A stretch of 64,000 nt of DNA from Leptodactylus fallax (Eukaryota; Chordata; Amphibia; Anura; Leptodactylidae). Below the pieces are notes generated by a model. It worked only from the letters and a program-made list of their open reading frames with translations, had not been told where the DNA came from and did no database searches. The DNA lies in assembly GCA_947044405.1 (NCBI GenBank), contig CAMRHE010000506.1, positions 1,050,001-1,114,000 of the forward strand, in the 5' to 3' direction. This document shows positions 23,811 to 34,479 of the stretch, piece after piece (positions within the stretch are counted from its first letter, which is position 1; every line of letters begins with the position of its first letter). A program made the translations under genes and the position numbers.

Positions 23811-24185
23811 TTACATGGCCTACATTTTATACTTGTGCTATGTATTGGCATACAATGGCAAGGCTGGATTTAGAACATTTCTGTCACTTATTTTGAAACA
23901 CATCTGCAATGGCAAAAGAGTTCCTAGAGATAGCCCATTACCTTACATTAATAGGAGGTGGGGGACCTCATCCTAAGATCACACATTAATATATAACAGA
24001 TGCTTTATATTTTTGAATTCTAGTTTCATTTAATAGCCAAAAAGTATTAAGATGTTTTTGGAACTATCATCATGATATTCTTACAATACAGCATTGTTAC
24101 TTATCTGGGCATCTTCCCAAGTAAGGGATAAAAACCTTATCATAGTTATCATCTCTTCATTTTTAAGATGATTGATTGTCTTGAT

Positions 24186-24450
24186 CTGCTTTCATTAAAG
24201 GGGTATTTCGAGACTATGATAATGATGAAAGATCATCAATATCATATTGGTGGGGGACCGAAACCTGGCACCCCACTAATCAGCTGCAGCCTCTTCACTA
24301 CTCACAGCACCATACATTGTATAGAAACTGTGCTTGGTGTTGTGGCTCAATCCCATTCACTTCTGCCGTCCTCTTCGCTGCGTCAGCAGACGACGTTCTC
24401 TTCTTTGGGATCAAAATCCTGCACTGTGCTGTCAGCTCTGCTCTTTAAGT
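24186..24450. repeat. Dispersed TTAAAGGGGTATTTCGAG repeat
   Basis: Begins at TTAAAGGGG and contains GATCATCAATATCATATTGG and GGGGGACCGAAACCTGGCACC. A related copy in the opposite orientation lies at 47620-47930 (GGTAGGTCATCAATATCCTG, and a GGGGTCC block). Confidence 0.5.
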
Positions 24451-24481
24451 ATGTTTAGTTTTATCTTTTGATGATCATTTT

Positions 24482-24600
24482 AATTAATTGATTTATTTAT
24501 TATGCTTACTTATATAGCGCCATCATATTCCGCAGCGCTTTACAGACATTGACAGTCACTGTCCCATACAGGGTTCACAATCTATATTCCCTTTCAGTAT
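24482..24600 (-). repeat. SINE/L2-type 3' tail fragment
   Basis: Minus-strand reading: ATTGTGAACCCTGTATGGG, then TGTAAAGCGCTGCGGAATATGATGGCGCTATATAAG and an AATAAATAA end. It is the 3' end of the SINE found complete at 25245-25497; the tRNA-like head is missing. Confidence 0.75.
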
Positions 24601-25244
24601 TATTTTTTACTTTTTAAGCAATAGGGTAAGCACATGTAGATTTAGGGGAAAGATTTGGAGTTGCAATTTGGAGTGCTATTACTTCCAACGGGAAAACCTT
24701 ACAGCCATCCTTAAAGTCACAGGATAGGTACCGGTGGTGGTTATTATTTAGTGCAATGATACTATTAATGATAAGTTTTATAATTAAAGTTATCTTTTAC
24801 CAGTCCTTTTATAGGGCAAAGTATATCTGAAATTGCAGACAATGTCAGGGAGAAAACAAGGGATATCCAATGGCCCCCATTATAGTTAATAGGGTCCCTC
24901 GGGATCCATTGTTGTCCACCATTAGACATACTGGCCCAAATTTATTATTGTGGAAATGACTAGACACTGGGTTAAACATGGCGCAGTGTGGCACATCTTG
25001 GTGCATCTAATGTGGACTAGAATTTTTGGACATGGTTGACTTGTGTGTGGATTGCCAGAAAATTTGGCACAAAGTAAGCCAACTAAAGATACACCAGATT
25101 TATCACTGACTATTTTCAGACTGCCTGTCTAAATTTGCACTGTGTAACTATTAGTAAATCTGGACCACTGGTTTTAGTGTTTAACCAATGATGGACCAGA
25201 AGAATGGATCAAACAACACGAATATTACGTGAATGCACCGTAAT
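24601..25244. other. Non-coding stretch with dispersed repeat
   Basis: The part 24940-25180 (AAATTTATTATTG...GGCACATCTTGGTGCAT) resembles other CAAATTTGGCACA-type repeats at 25530-25610, 27060-27320 and 33930-34230. No gene. Confidence 0.4.
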
Positions 25245-25497
25245 ACAGTTATTTATTATTCTTACTTGTATAGCGCCATCATATTCCACAGCACTTTACA
25301 GATATTGTCAGTCACTGTTCCATATAGGGCTCACAATCTACATTCCCTATCAATATGTCTTTGTAGTGTGGGAGGAAACCGGAGTACCCGGAGGAAACCC
25401 ACGCAAACTCCTTGCAGATGTTGTCTTTGGCAGGATTCGAACCCAAGACTCCAGGGCTGCGAGGCTGCAGTGCTAACCACTGAGCCACCATGCTCCC
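25245..25497 (-). repeat. tRNA-derived SINE, near full length
   Basis: Read on the minus strand, the head holds a pol III A-box (TGGCTCAGTGG, 25477-25487) and B-box (GGTTCGAATCC, 25433-25443) with about 33 bp between them, a tRNA-like spacing. The body contains TGGGTTTCCTCCGGGTACTC. The tail GTAAAGTGCTGTGGAATATG then GGCGCTATACAAGTAAG and AATAAATAA matches the 3' end of the L2 LINE at 33240-33302. Non-coding; it would depend on L2 reverse transcriptase. Confidence 0.88.
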
Positions 25498-25610
25498 CAT
25501 CCCCATGACAATGCAGCTGCCTCAAGCTCATGGCTTCTACGCAATGGTCAAGATTTACTATTGTGATTACTAGACACTGGTGTAAATGTGGCACATCTTT
25601 GGCACAATGT
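25498..25610. repeat. Dispersed CAAATGTGGCACATC repeat
   Basis: Related to 24940-25020 (ACTAGACACTGGTGTAAATG / ACTAGACACTGGGTTAAAC). Bridges two SINE copies of opposite orientation. Confidence 0.4.
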
Positions 25611-25873
25611 GGCACAGCACATGGCTAGTACTGTAGCTTTGCAGTGTCAAAGTACTAGAGTCAAATCCAACCAAAGACAACATCTGCAAGAAGTTTGTAC
25701 ATTCTCCCCATGTTTGTGTGGGTTTCCTCCAGGTACTCGGTTTCCTTCCACATTCCAAAAAGACATACTCTTAAAAAATGTAGACTATAAGCCCTATATG
25801 GGACAGAAAACTGACAAGTCTGTAAAGAGATGCAGAATACATTGGCGCTATACAAGTAAGCAAAATAAATAAA
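25611..25873 (+). repeat. tRNA-derived SINE, plus-strand diverged copy
   Basis: Same family as 25245-25497 but in plus orientation. The head is degenerate (GGCTAGTACTGTAGC...GAGTCAAATCC), the body has GTGTGGGTTTCCTCCAGGTA, and the tail has ACATTGGCGCTATACAAGTAAG ending AAATAAATAAA. The two copies face each other, so this locus could form a large stem. Confidence 0.8.
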
Positions 25874-25887
25874 TCTTGCCGCATCTA

Positions 25888-27051
25888 CCGTGTTTCTCCA
25901 AAAATAAGACCTACCCCGAAAATAAGCCCTAGCTACATTTTCCAGGTGTTTTGGAGTAGGCTTGAAATATAAGCCCTACTTCAAAAATAAGCCCTAGCTA
26001 ATTTAACCCCTTCCCGACATCCGCCGCGCGATTACAGCGGATGCCGGGTCCTTAAAGATGGCGGCCGCTCTGCTGCAGAGCGGCTGCAGTACCGGGTCTC
26101 TGTGGAGACCTAGAGTTAATGCCCGCGATCAGTGTCTACCCTGATAGCGGGCATTGTTCAGCGTGGCTTCCCTTTCCCTTCCCTCCCACCAAAGTAGCAA
26201 AACCTGGAGTTAATGCCTGCGATCAGAATGGACTCTGACCGCGGGCATTGCTAAGTGTGACCTCCGCGCTCCCCCCCCTTGTCCCCACCCCCTATAGCTG
26301 CTATTCCGGGTCTCCTTGTACACCGAAGACCCACAATTAATGCCCGCGATCAGAGTCCACTGATCGCGGGCATTGTTAGGTCTGTCAGTCCGTGACCCCC
26401 CCTCCAAATCGACCCCTCAAAGCAGAATAACTATCCCCGAGGCCGGTCCCCACCGGCCCCGTACCTTTCATCTTGCAGGTCGGCTCCCGCGGGTGAGATC
26501 GCAGGAGCCGACCTGTTCCTTTGACAACCGAGAGCGACACGAAGGCTCCCAGGCCTGTCATAGGAGTATTACTATTGAGGCCAGCCTCATTAGTAATATA
26601 GATAATCTGATTGCAGGTTCAAGCCCCCTGGGAGGGGTTAATAGTAAAAAAAAAAAAAAAAAAAAAAAAGTTAAAAAAAATATATAAAAAAAACAACAAA
26701 ATAAAAGTTCAAGCCCCCCCTCCCACTTTCACTAGAATACATATAAAAATAAAATATTACTGTGAAACACATACACATTAGGTATCCATGTGTCCAAAAA
26801 CGCCCGGTCTACAAACTTATAAAATTATTTTACCACTATGGTGAATGCCGTAGCAAAAAAAAAAAAAATGAAAGTGCCGAACTGCTGTTTTTTCGCTGTT
26901 TCACCTCTGATAAAAGTTGAAAGAAAAAGCGATCAAATGTGTGATTGTTGTTCATGGAAAAAATTAAGACCTACCCTGAAAATAAGCCCTAGCCCTTTTT
27001 TTCGGAGAAAAAAATAATATAAGACCCTGTCTTATTTTCGGAGAAACACGG
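25888..27051. mobile_element. TA-flanked composite element with CCGTGTTTCTCC ends
   Basis: TA lies at 25886-25887 and 27052-27053. The ends are inverted: CCGTGTTTCTCCAAAAATAA and TTATTTTCGGAGAAACACGG. Just inside the left end, AAGACCTACCCCGAAAATAA followed by GCCCTAGC recurs as a direct copy near the right end (26967-26994). This suggests that a short MITE carries a long inserted core. The core is GC-rich at 26020-26530 with three hairpin units, then A-rich with a run of 24 A at 26646-26669. No coding frame is supported. TA flanks suggest mariner/Tc1 machinery. Confidence 0.65.
26119..26373. repeat. Three tandem hairpin units (ATGCCCGCGATCAG)
   Basis: Three short inverted repeats lie at 26119-26154, 26213-26248 and 26340-26373. 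Each is (G)TTAATGCCCGCGATCAG, a short loop, then the inverse CTGATCGCGGGCATTG, with some changes in units 1 and 2. They sit 94 and 127 bp apart and are separated by C/T-rich spacers and GGGTCTCC-like blocks. Unit 3 is almost a perfect hairpin. Confidence 0.8.
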
Positions 27052-27059
27052 TAGTTTGT

Positions 27060-27326
27060 GCCAAACAAATAGTTGTGGATTCCCTGAAAAAGGGGGTGTG
27101 GCTTAATTGTGCCACGACACGCCAAAAATGCATCATAAAATTCTGGCTCAAAGTAAACCAACTAAAAGTTGGTATAAGCGTAGACTAGACAGCCTAAAGA
27201 TATGCCAGATTTATCATCCCGCATCGGCCACTGTGATAAATCTGGGGTATTTTCAGACTGCTGTCCAACTATTTAGTTTAGTTTTATAATTTACACTGTT
27301 GAACTATTAGTAAATCTAAGCCAATA
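27060..27326. repeat. Dispersed ACACGCCAAAAATG repeat fragment
   Basis: Shares AAGTAAACCAACTAAA, ATGCCAGATTTATCA and AACTATTAGTAAATCT blocks with 25070-25160. No gene. Confidence 0.45.
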
Positions 27327-27665
27327 TCTCAGCATTAATATTATAATAATAGGAATAAGAATGTACCATAAAATAAATCTACAGTCCTGGCTCCATATGA
27401 ATAGCATTTCTCCAGAATGTTCTGTTTCACCGTATAAGATATGACATTGATAAAGTCACAAGGACACAAAAGTTTGCTGGGATAAGTTGTGCAGTTCTCG
27501 GTAACACAGTGATCCCTATCACAGAGCTGCTGCTTCTCACACGATATCTCAGAATTATTATTATTATTATAATAGTAGGAACAAGAATGTGCCATTAAGT
27601 AAATTTATGCTCCTGGCTCCAGATGAATAGCATTTCTCAAGAATGTTCTGTTTATGTTTGGGTCT
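27327..27665 (-). repeat. Two tandem (ATT)n-tailed repeat copies
   Basis: Segments 27327-27445 and 27543-27665 are direct copies. On the minus strand each reads ACAGAACATTCT(T/G)GAGAAATGC, GGAGCCAGGA, ACATTCTTGTTCCTA, then an ATT-rich tail. ATT-type tails are typical of LINE-dependent retroelements, so these may be 3' ends of one family inserted twice, or a local duplication. Confidence 0.55.
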
Positions 27666-28450
27666 CAGTAAAATGTTGTTGATGCTGGTGGATATATCCA
27701 TCCATGTTGCTGCTTTATGTCCACTTCCTCTTCTCTCTTCAACTTTTCTAAGCCCAACCATCCATCTCCAAAAATCTGCTTCTTCTCAAAATATGGCCAA
27801 AATAAGAACTCCAATATGATAATTTGTTCTTCGAAGAGACAAGTATCATTACTATGTTCTAATAATTTTTTAATCATTTCGATTGTTTCCTTGGCCTCTG
27901 CTTCATCCATTATAGTTTGCTAAAGTGAGATCTTTCAGCACATACTCTCCAGGCAGAAATTTCCTTTTGATCTCACGGATCTTCAGGGAAAGCAATATTT
28001 GTTTTTCCTTATTTGTTCCATCATCTATATCTGTACATGATCTGCTCCAGGGCATGTATTCGCTCTTCTGTCTTTTCAAACACAGAATATAGATTCCATC
28101 TGGTGACGTCCAAGTGTGAAGATGTTGACTTGGTTGCTTGAAAAATGAGCTGCTAAATTTGAAGGTTGTAGGCGTAGACTCAAGTCTCTTCTGCTTCCAA
28201 AATTGTGAATTTGATGCCAAGGTTCTCATTTTGAGCCTTGGCTTTGCTGTCTACTACCAGCAGTATCACGGCATGATGGTCTTTTTGATTTACGCCTGAG
28301 ACACATTCATATAACTTTTCATTTTCTTCTTCATCTTTATTAGTTGTACCGGTGGGTCAATAGGTACACAGAGTAGGCAACCGCATTGGAGGGATGCAAA
28401 AATAAGTTGCTTTGAACAAGTTATTGTATGCTGTCCGATTCATGGTTCGA
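27665..28450 (-). pseudogene. Unassigned coding-like sequence, frameshifted
   Basis: On the minus strand three partial frames follow one another: 28450-28170 with one internal TGA (segments AYNNLFKATYFCIPP and DHHAVILLVVDSKAKAQNEN), 28229-27903 (108 codons, containing WTSPDGIYILCLKRQKSEYM and IREIKRKFLPGEYVLKDL) and 27910-27665 (MDEAEAKETIEMIKKLLEHS...). The composition is protein-like (charged helices), and the frames overlap as expected after frameshifts. I do not recognise the family. It runs directly into the ATT-tailed repeat at 27543-27665, so it may be part of a retroelement or a retrocopy. It could also be chance. Confidence 0.3.
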
Positions 28451-28797
28451 TGAGAACTTCAATTTAAGTAGTTTTTTTTTCATTAGTGAGTGAACACTGT
28501 CTTACTCTACTATAAAGACATGGTAGGATGATCATCCAATCTCACACTGAAAACTGTTGAGCGAATATCAGTGAAGGGAAATGGGGCAGAGATTATTAAT
28601 AAGAATGCTAGAGACTGATGGCAAGATGCATTCTGAAAACCCTTCCTTGGGCACCAAGAAATCTCAACCCACCCCTGCTTAGGTGCTGATTATTAAAGAG
28701 TGAACCTCATTAGATTTGTTTTGCAAGTATTTGCGGGGTTTGCCAGGAAGATTAGTTTCGGAATGAACAAGTTGTTTGGTCCAAAGCAGAAGTGCTA
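28451..28797. other. Unassigned non-coding stretch
   Basis: Nothing recognisable. Confidence 0.4.
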
Positions 28798-29255
28798 ACA
28801 TCATATTCTGTGGTCTCTTCAGGTCCCAGAGTATTATAATCAGAGGCCAGGACGGGTGCAAAAAAAAAACACTTATTCTCACCTTTTCTAGGCTCAGTCA
28901 TGGCATCTGGTCTTCTCCCCCCCCCCCCCCCCCGACATCCTTGATGTCTTCTGGCAATGTCCCTGCCCTGACATCATTGGCCCCAGGTCGCTACTGAGGC
29001 CTGTGATTTGGCCTCAGCGGTCACATGGGGGGGGGGGGGCATTGACATAATGACACTTTTATGATACAGCATATGTCAGAGTGTCAAAGCATCCGGATGT
29101 TGACACGGAGAGAGTCGGAAGATACCAGGGATACCTGGGGAACATGACTGGATGATACAAAGAAGCCCAGGAGAGAAGAGTGTTTTTTAATTTTATGCAC
29201 CATCCATGGCCTCCAAGTATAATATTCTGGGACCAGAAGAGACCTCAGACTATGA
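28798..29255. mobile_element. Palindromic MITE with GGTCTCTTC arms
   Basis: The left arm (28798-28888) contains CTGTGGTCTCTTCAGGTCCC and AGTATTATAATCAGAGGCC; the right arm (29170-29255) carries their inverse (GGCCTCCAAGTATAATATTC, TGGGACCAGAAGAGACCTCAG). The interior holds a C run (28917-28934), a GAGGCC.../...GGCCTCAG core and a G run (29027-29038) shared with 23540-23810. No coding capacity. Confidence 0.7.
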
Positions 29256-30828
29256 TAATCAACTTTAATGGACTCATGGACAGAACTGTTTCTCTCATCT
29301 TTAGTGCTGATAACATTACATTCTTTTTCTTGGGTATATGCATTATGTGTATTCAAAGGAATCCTAACTAGGCTAAAAAACAGTAAAACCCTTTGCTTCC
29401 ATATACAAATAAATTGACTTTACAATTAACTTACCTCCTAGTGTCAAATTTTCCACCAATTGTTGCTTCTTTTCTCACCAATCCCTGTGTTCCTATGGAG
29501 ATTTAGGCATCTGCCTACTTCCTCTACCTCCATCCAACCCTACATCTATCACTAGGCCCCCAGGATTTACATTGCTGATATTAACACTGGCAATAGATGA
29601 GGGTGATGAAAGTAGTTGAGAACATTAGGTACCAAATGCTAAATTTACACTGATTTACACTCAATAAAGTGATGTCTCATGAGGTCTCCTGGAGGTCCTC
29701 AATAAAAAGAACCATTACATTATTCCGGCATAAATCATTTTAATAGTATTTCTGAATAGATAGATACATAAAACAGATATCATTCACTAGGATATTTGTG
29801 TTACGTGTTCCCATCCTAATGATCTGATGAGTACTGACTTTTACTAGTCTGAATACATGTCCTAGAGCATAAGCAGCTGCACAAAGCACTCTAGGCCAAT
29901 TGGTAACAAAAATATATGAGAGGCCCTTAAAGCTGTCTTGCTACATAAATTATTTATCTTATATCTATAGGATAAAAAATAAACTGCCGATTGATGAGAC
30001 TCTTGAGAACTGGCAAACACGGTACCAAACTTTTTTCTTCCGACAATTTCTAGTCCCATTGAAATGAATCAATCGGAGGTGCATCTGCATCCACTGCTAC
30101 ATTGTCAACGGGAGTGAAACATCCCCCATTCTCGGGATTGGTGGGGGTCTCAGCCGTAAGCTCCCCATGATCAGCAATCTATCTTATGGATAGAGGATAC
30201 AGAGGGTAAATATTTTTTTGCGCATAGCCCCTTTGAATATTCTTGAGTACATGTTTGATGTACTTAAAGTTTATGCACATAAGTGGCTGTAAAGAATATT
30301 GAGGATTTACGGTCTAACTTTTGGGTGCAATTGACTACTAGGCCTAACATGCATGTTAATAGAAAACTGCAGTGATTAAATCTGTCAGGCATTTATTTCA
30401 CACCCTTCAGTCACCTCCAGTCTGACTTTTATCAATGGTTTTATCTACTGAAAACTGCACCAGACATATAGAAGCTCTACATTTACGAGCCATGTCCAGA
30501 CCTTCTATGACGGAACTGATCATGACATGACCTAATGGGCTCTGAGAGCACTAACTGTGAGGCCTCTGGTGATCCCCTAACCATGACCATCTGTCCTCTA
30601 TTAGCGCTGTGCGGTCTAACAACATTGTGAGGAATCTATTTGTGGTTTCTGGCTGTAAGACTGAATTTCCTTGCAGTGAATAACAGCCAACAGATGTCGG
30701 GCAATGGTAAGACATGCTATAAAGCACGACTATCATTTACATGATGTTCCTGGCTAAAGATGGTGGCAGATAACGTGAGGGTTGTTTACTATTTGACTCA
30801 ACCCCTGGCTCACACATAATGACCATAG
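29256..30828. other. Non-coding stretch
   Basis: No gene. The part 29930-30235 contains two ATCTATAGGATA / TATCTTATGGATAG blocks as at the ends of a dispersed MITE. The rest is unassigned. Confidence 0.4.
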
Positions 30829-30869
30829 TTACATAGTTTATCAGTTTGGAAAAAAGACACAGGTCCATA

Positions 30870-33302
30870 CAGCACCTCTCAAATACCCTACAGTAATCAC
30901 TGTCTCCCATCTCTTCTCTCTCCTGTCCTGAACTGGCCACCAACCACTACAATGAGACTCTCATCCTCAAACATGTTTTCTTCAGCAAAGCTCAAGATCT
31001 GCTGAATGTCTATGGCGAAAATCTCACACATCTGCAGATTTTCTTCACTTCAAGTCTATGCTCAAAGCCTATAACTCTGCCCTTCACCTCGCCAAACAAG
31101 CTTACTTCACCTCTCTCATCTCTTCTCTCTCCAATAACCCTAAATGACTCTTTGACACCTTTCACTCCCTCCTCACGCCAAAGGTGCAGGTACCTGTCAC
31201 AGACCTCAGTGCTCAAGACATGGCCACATACTTTAAAGACAAAATCGACAACATCCATCAGGAAATAACCCAATATCCAAGCAGCATCAGTCCCCTTCCC
31301 TCCCTTGCACCTCATTGTGAACTCTCATTATTTGACCAAGTAACAGAAGAAGAAGTCTCCAAGCTCCTTTCTTCTTCTTGTCCCACTACTTGCACAAGCA
31401 ATCCTATCCTGTCACACCTCCTCCAGTCTCTGTCCCCTGCTGTTACAACTCACCTTATTAAAATTTTTAACCTCTCTCTTTCTTGTGGAATCTTTCCCTC
31501 CTCCTTCAAACATGCTGTCATAACCCCACTACTGAAAAAACCCTCCTTTGACCCATCCTGTGCTGCTAACTACTGACCTGTCTCTAACCTCCCCTTCATC
31601 TCTAAACTCCTGGAACGCTTGGTCTTCTCCTGCCTAATCCGCTATCTCTCTGCTAACTCTCTTCTGGACCCCTTACAGTCAGGTTTCCGTGCACTACACT
31701 CTACAGAAATGGCCCTCACAAAGGTCTCCAACGATCTCTTGATGGCTAAATTTAAAGGGAACTATGCACTACTTATTCTTCTGGATCTCTCAGCAGCATT
31801 TAACTCTGTAGACCACCAACTTCTCCTCACTATGCTCCGCTCTATTGGCCTCAGGGATACCGCTCTCTCTTGGATTTCTTCTGACCGCTCATTTAGTGTA
31901 TCATTCGCTGGTGCTATTTCTTCTCCTCTGCCCCTTGCAGTTGGGGTTCCTCAAGGCTCAGTCCTAGGCCCCCTCCTCTTCTCTCTGTACACAGCCCCAG
32001 TTGGACAAACCATTCACAGATTTGGCTTTCAATACCATCTTTATGCAGATGATACCCAACTATATACAGTACCTCATCCCGTGACATCACCCCTGTACTA
32101 CTACAGAACACCAGTGACTGTCTTTCTGCTGTCTCTAACATCACGTCTTCTCTTTATCTGAAATTGATTCTTTCAAAAACTGAACTTCTTGCGTTCCCTC
32201 CATCCACTAACCGACCTAACCCTGATATCTCCATCTCTGCCTGTGGCCTTACTATTACTCCGAGGCGGCATGCCCACTCTCTGGGGGTTGTATTTGACTC
32301 AGATATCACCTTTATCCCACATATTCAGACACTTGCACGCTCTTGCCACCTGCACCTTAAAAATATCTCTAGAATTGACCCTTTTCTCACTGTGGAAACA
32401 TAAAAAAACCCTCATTGTTGCTCTGATTCTCTCTCATCTTCACTATTGCAATTCTCTTCTAATTGGGCTTCCTCTTACTAAACTCTTCCCACTATAATCT
32501 GTCCTAAATGCAGCCGCCAGACTCATCTTTCTGTCAATCCGGTACACAGACGCATCTACCTTGTGTCAGTCGCTGTATTGGTTGCCCATCCATCACAGAA
32601 TACAATATAAAATTATCTCACTGACCCACAAATCCATCCATAGCGCTGCACCCCCCCTATATCTCCTCTCTCATTACTGTCTACCGCCCTAACCGTCCTA
32701 TCCGTTCTGCCAGTGACCTTAGACTTACGTCCTCTGTTATCCGATCATCTCACTCCCGTCTCCAAGATTTTTCTCGAGCTGCACCGGTGCTCTGGAATGC
32801 TTTACCCTGGACAATCCGATTAATCCCCAACTACAGCACCTTCAAAACTGCCCTAAAATCACATCTGTATGGTCAGGCTTATCACGTGCCCTGATCACAG
32901 TGTAGTGTGTGGAGGTGTAGAACAATAACACCTGTTATCCTTCCTCCTCTGTTCCTCAAATCCTGGCCCCTCCATCTAGAAGTTACACTGCACTCCTTGC
33001 ACTTAGTATCTGTTTATTCACAGATACTGGCTGGTGACGGGTTCATACAGCTTCAGTTACACAACCTTTTCTATTAAAAGATGGCTGGACCAGTGTAGCA
33101 AACAAGCCCTCTGACCTCTTGTGTCCCCCTAGCTCCTCATAGAATGTAAGCTCTTGCGAGCAGGGCCCTCACTCCTATTGTTTGATATGTTTATTTCTTT
33201 GTCACATTGTAATGTCTCATATTGTCTGTTCATGTGTCCTCTGATTTGTAAAGTGCTACAGAATATGTTGGCGCTATATAAATAAAGTTTATTATTATTA
33301 TT
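30870..33302 (+). mobile_element. 5'-truncated L2-clade LINE
   Basis: About 2.4 kb of a non-LTR retrotransposon in plus orientation. It starts inside ORF2 ahead of the reverse transcriptase, so the 5' UTR, ORF1 and endonuclease domain are missing. It contains the RT domain, the C-terminal part, and a 3' UTR ending GTTGGCGCTATATAAATAAA and a (TTA)n tail. L2 elements copy by target-primed reverse transcription and recognise their own 3' end. Confidence 0.92.
31035..32900 (+). pseudogene. L2 ORF2 reverse transcriptase remnant
   Basis: The frame at 31184-32161 reads through the RT domain with one in-frame stop (31574-31576, in the ANY-PVSNL motif, where other L2 copies have Arg). Motifs: [16 protein letters not shown] (motif A; the second Asp of AFD is Asn), [16 protein letters not shown] (motif B) and [11 protein letters not shown] (motif C, catalytic YADD at about 32041-32052). 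SWISSDRSF lacks a few residues found in relatives. After about 32100 the coding continues in another frame ([28 protein letters not shown]) and shifts again. This copy cannot make a functional enzyme. Confidence 0.9.
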
Positions 33303-33600
33303 AAGTCCAACCTATAATCCTACAGTGTTGATCTAAAGCAAACCAAAAACCCTTTTGAGACAGATACCAATTACCCCATATTAGGGAGAAAATACATTTC
33401 TGACCCCATATATGGCAGTCAGAATAAATCTCTGGATCCCATATATATCAATCTAGTACCTATAACTTTTAATATTCAAGAAAGACATCCTGGTCCATCT
33501 TGAAATTGTACAATATATCAACTATTACCACAGGTCTATAGTCCCAACGCTCTTACTATAAATAAGACCCTATGATGATCGTGAAAATTTCTTTACTCTA

Positions 33601-34479
33601 GTTGTCGAGAGCACTTGTCACGGTTACAGGTCTAGGTGTAAAGAGATCAGGTGTATTGTAATTCAGCTGCCCCATAGCCATGATTTTTTCCAAACTCGAT
33701 AGCCCCAAGTTTGATAACCTGTCTTATACAGCCTTGAACAGTTATGGCATCTGAGCTGCCTCACAGCCAAGTGACCATTAAGCCTCAAGCAGATGGCCGT
33801 CAACGGGATGTGAAGTCCAGGTCCTCCATAGTTTTTCTGTATTGAACTTTCAGGATAATAGGAGTCTGTTCAGTACAGCTACAGGTGAGTGAACTGGCTG
33901 TTACATCTGGAATACAGAATGTTATACATGTACAAAATGGGAGTTTTACTAAGCAAAATGTGCCAAATTTTCGCACCAAATAATTTTCCCCAAAAACTGT
34001 CTAACATGCATCACATTTATCAAGTGTTTAAGGCACTTTTTAGACACAACTTGTATGACAAAGAGATCCGGCTTCACTGAAGTGTACGTTTTATCAAAGT
34101 GAGCATGACCTAATGTGGCTAAAATGCACCAAAATTTAGCACATTTTAGTCTTATTCTAAGCTAACTATTAAGTGGTATAAGGTTGGACTAGACAGTCTA
34201 AACAGTGGACAGATTTATCAAACAACGTGAACAACTGACAACCCTTTGTGTACATGGCCTCCTAGCTCCCTCTAACAGAAGATGCTGGGGAAAGAAATTT
34301 CAGACATGATGAATTGCAACACCCAATCCTTTTGTTCTCAGGGGTCTCTGGCAGCGGCTTGATCCTCTGATACCATTGACAACACATGCATGCTTAACTG
34401 AAACCAAGTATGAATATATATTGGACTGTCGAGAGGCATAGCTGTCGGTCAATAGCTATTGAAGCTGTTCTGGCACTTT
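33601..34479. other. Non-coding stretch with dispersed repeats
   Basis: The part 33930-34230 contains AATGTGCCAAATTTTCGCACC-like blocks of the CAAATTTGGCACA family. The part 34270-34440 matches the GGCAGCGGCTTGATCCTC / ACACATGCATGC family seen at 1690, 23100 and 57290. No gene. Confidence 0.4.

Larger units (their letters stand above)
30829..33600 (+). repeat. ACATAGTTTATCA repeat split by an L2 insertion
   Basis: The first part (30829-30868: GTTACATAGTTTATCAGTTT, GACACAGGTCCAT) and the second part (from 33303: AAGTCCAACCTATAATCCTA, CAGTGTTGATCTAAAGC, then CCATATATGGCAGTCAGAAT) belong to one widespread amphibian-type repeat. The L2 element sits exactly between them. Part of the same repeat occurs near 18400-18470. 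Non-coding; the right boundary is approximate. Confidence 0.65.

Noticed and set aside
23477..23896. 139-codon plus-strand ORF
   Set aside because: Crosses a dispersed repeat shared with 28880-29050 and has no domain.
25433..25487. Possible tRNA gene from A-box and B-box
   Set aside because: The boxes belong to a SINE head; no cloverleaf acceptor stem pairs, and the sequence continues into a SINE body and L2 tail.
26373..26687. 104-codon plus-strand ORF ending in poly-Lys
   Set aside because: Lies across the hairpin repeats and the A24 run of the composite element.
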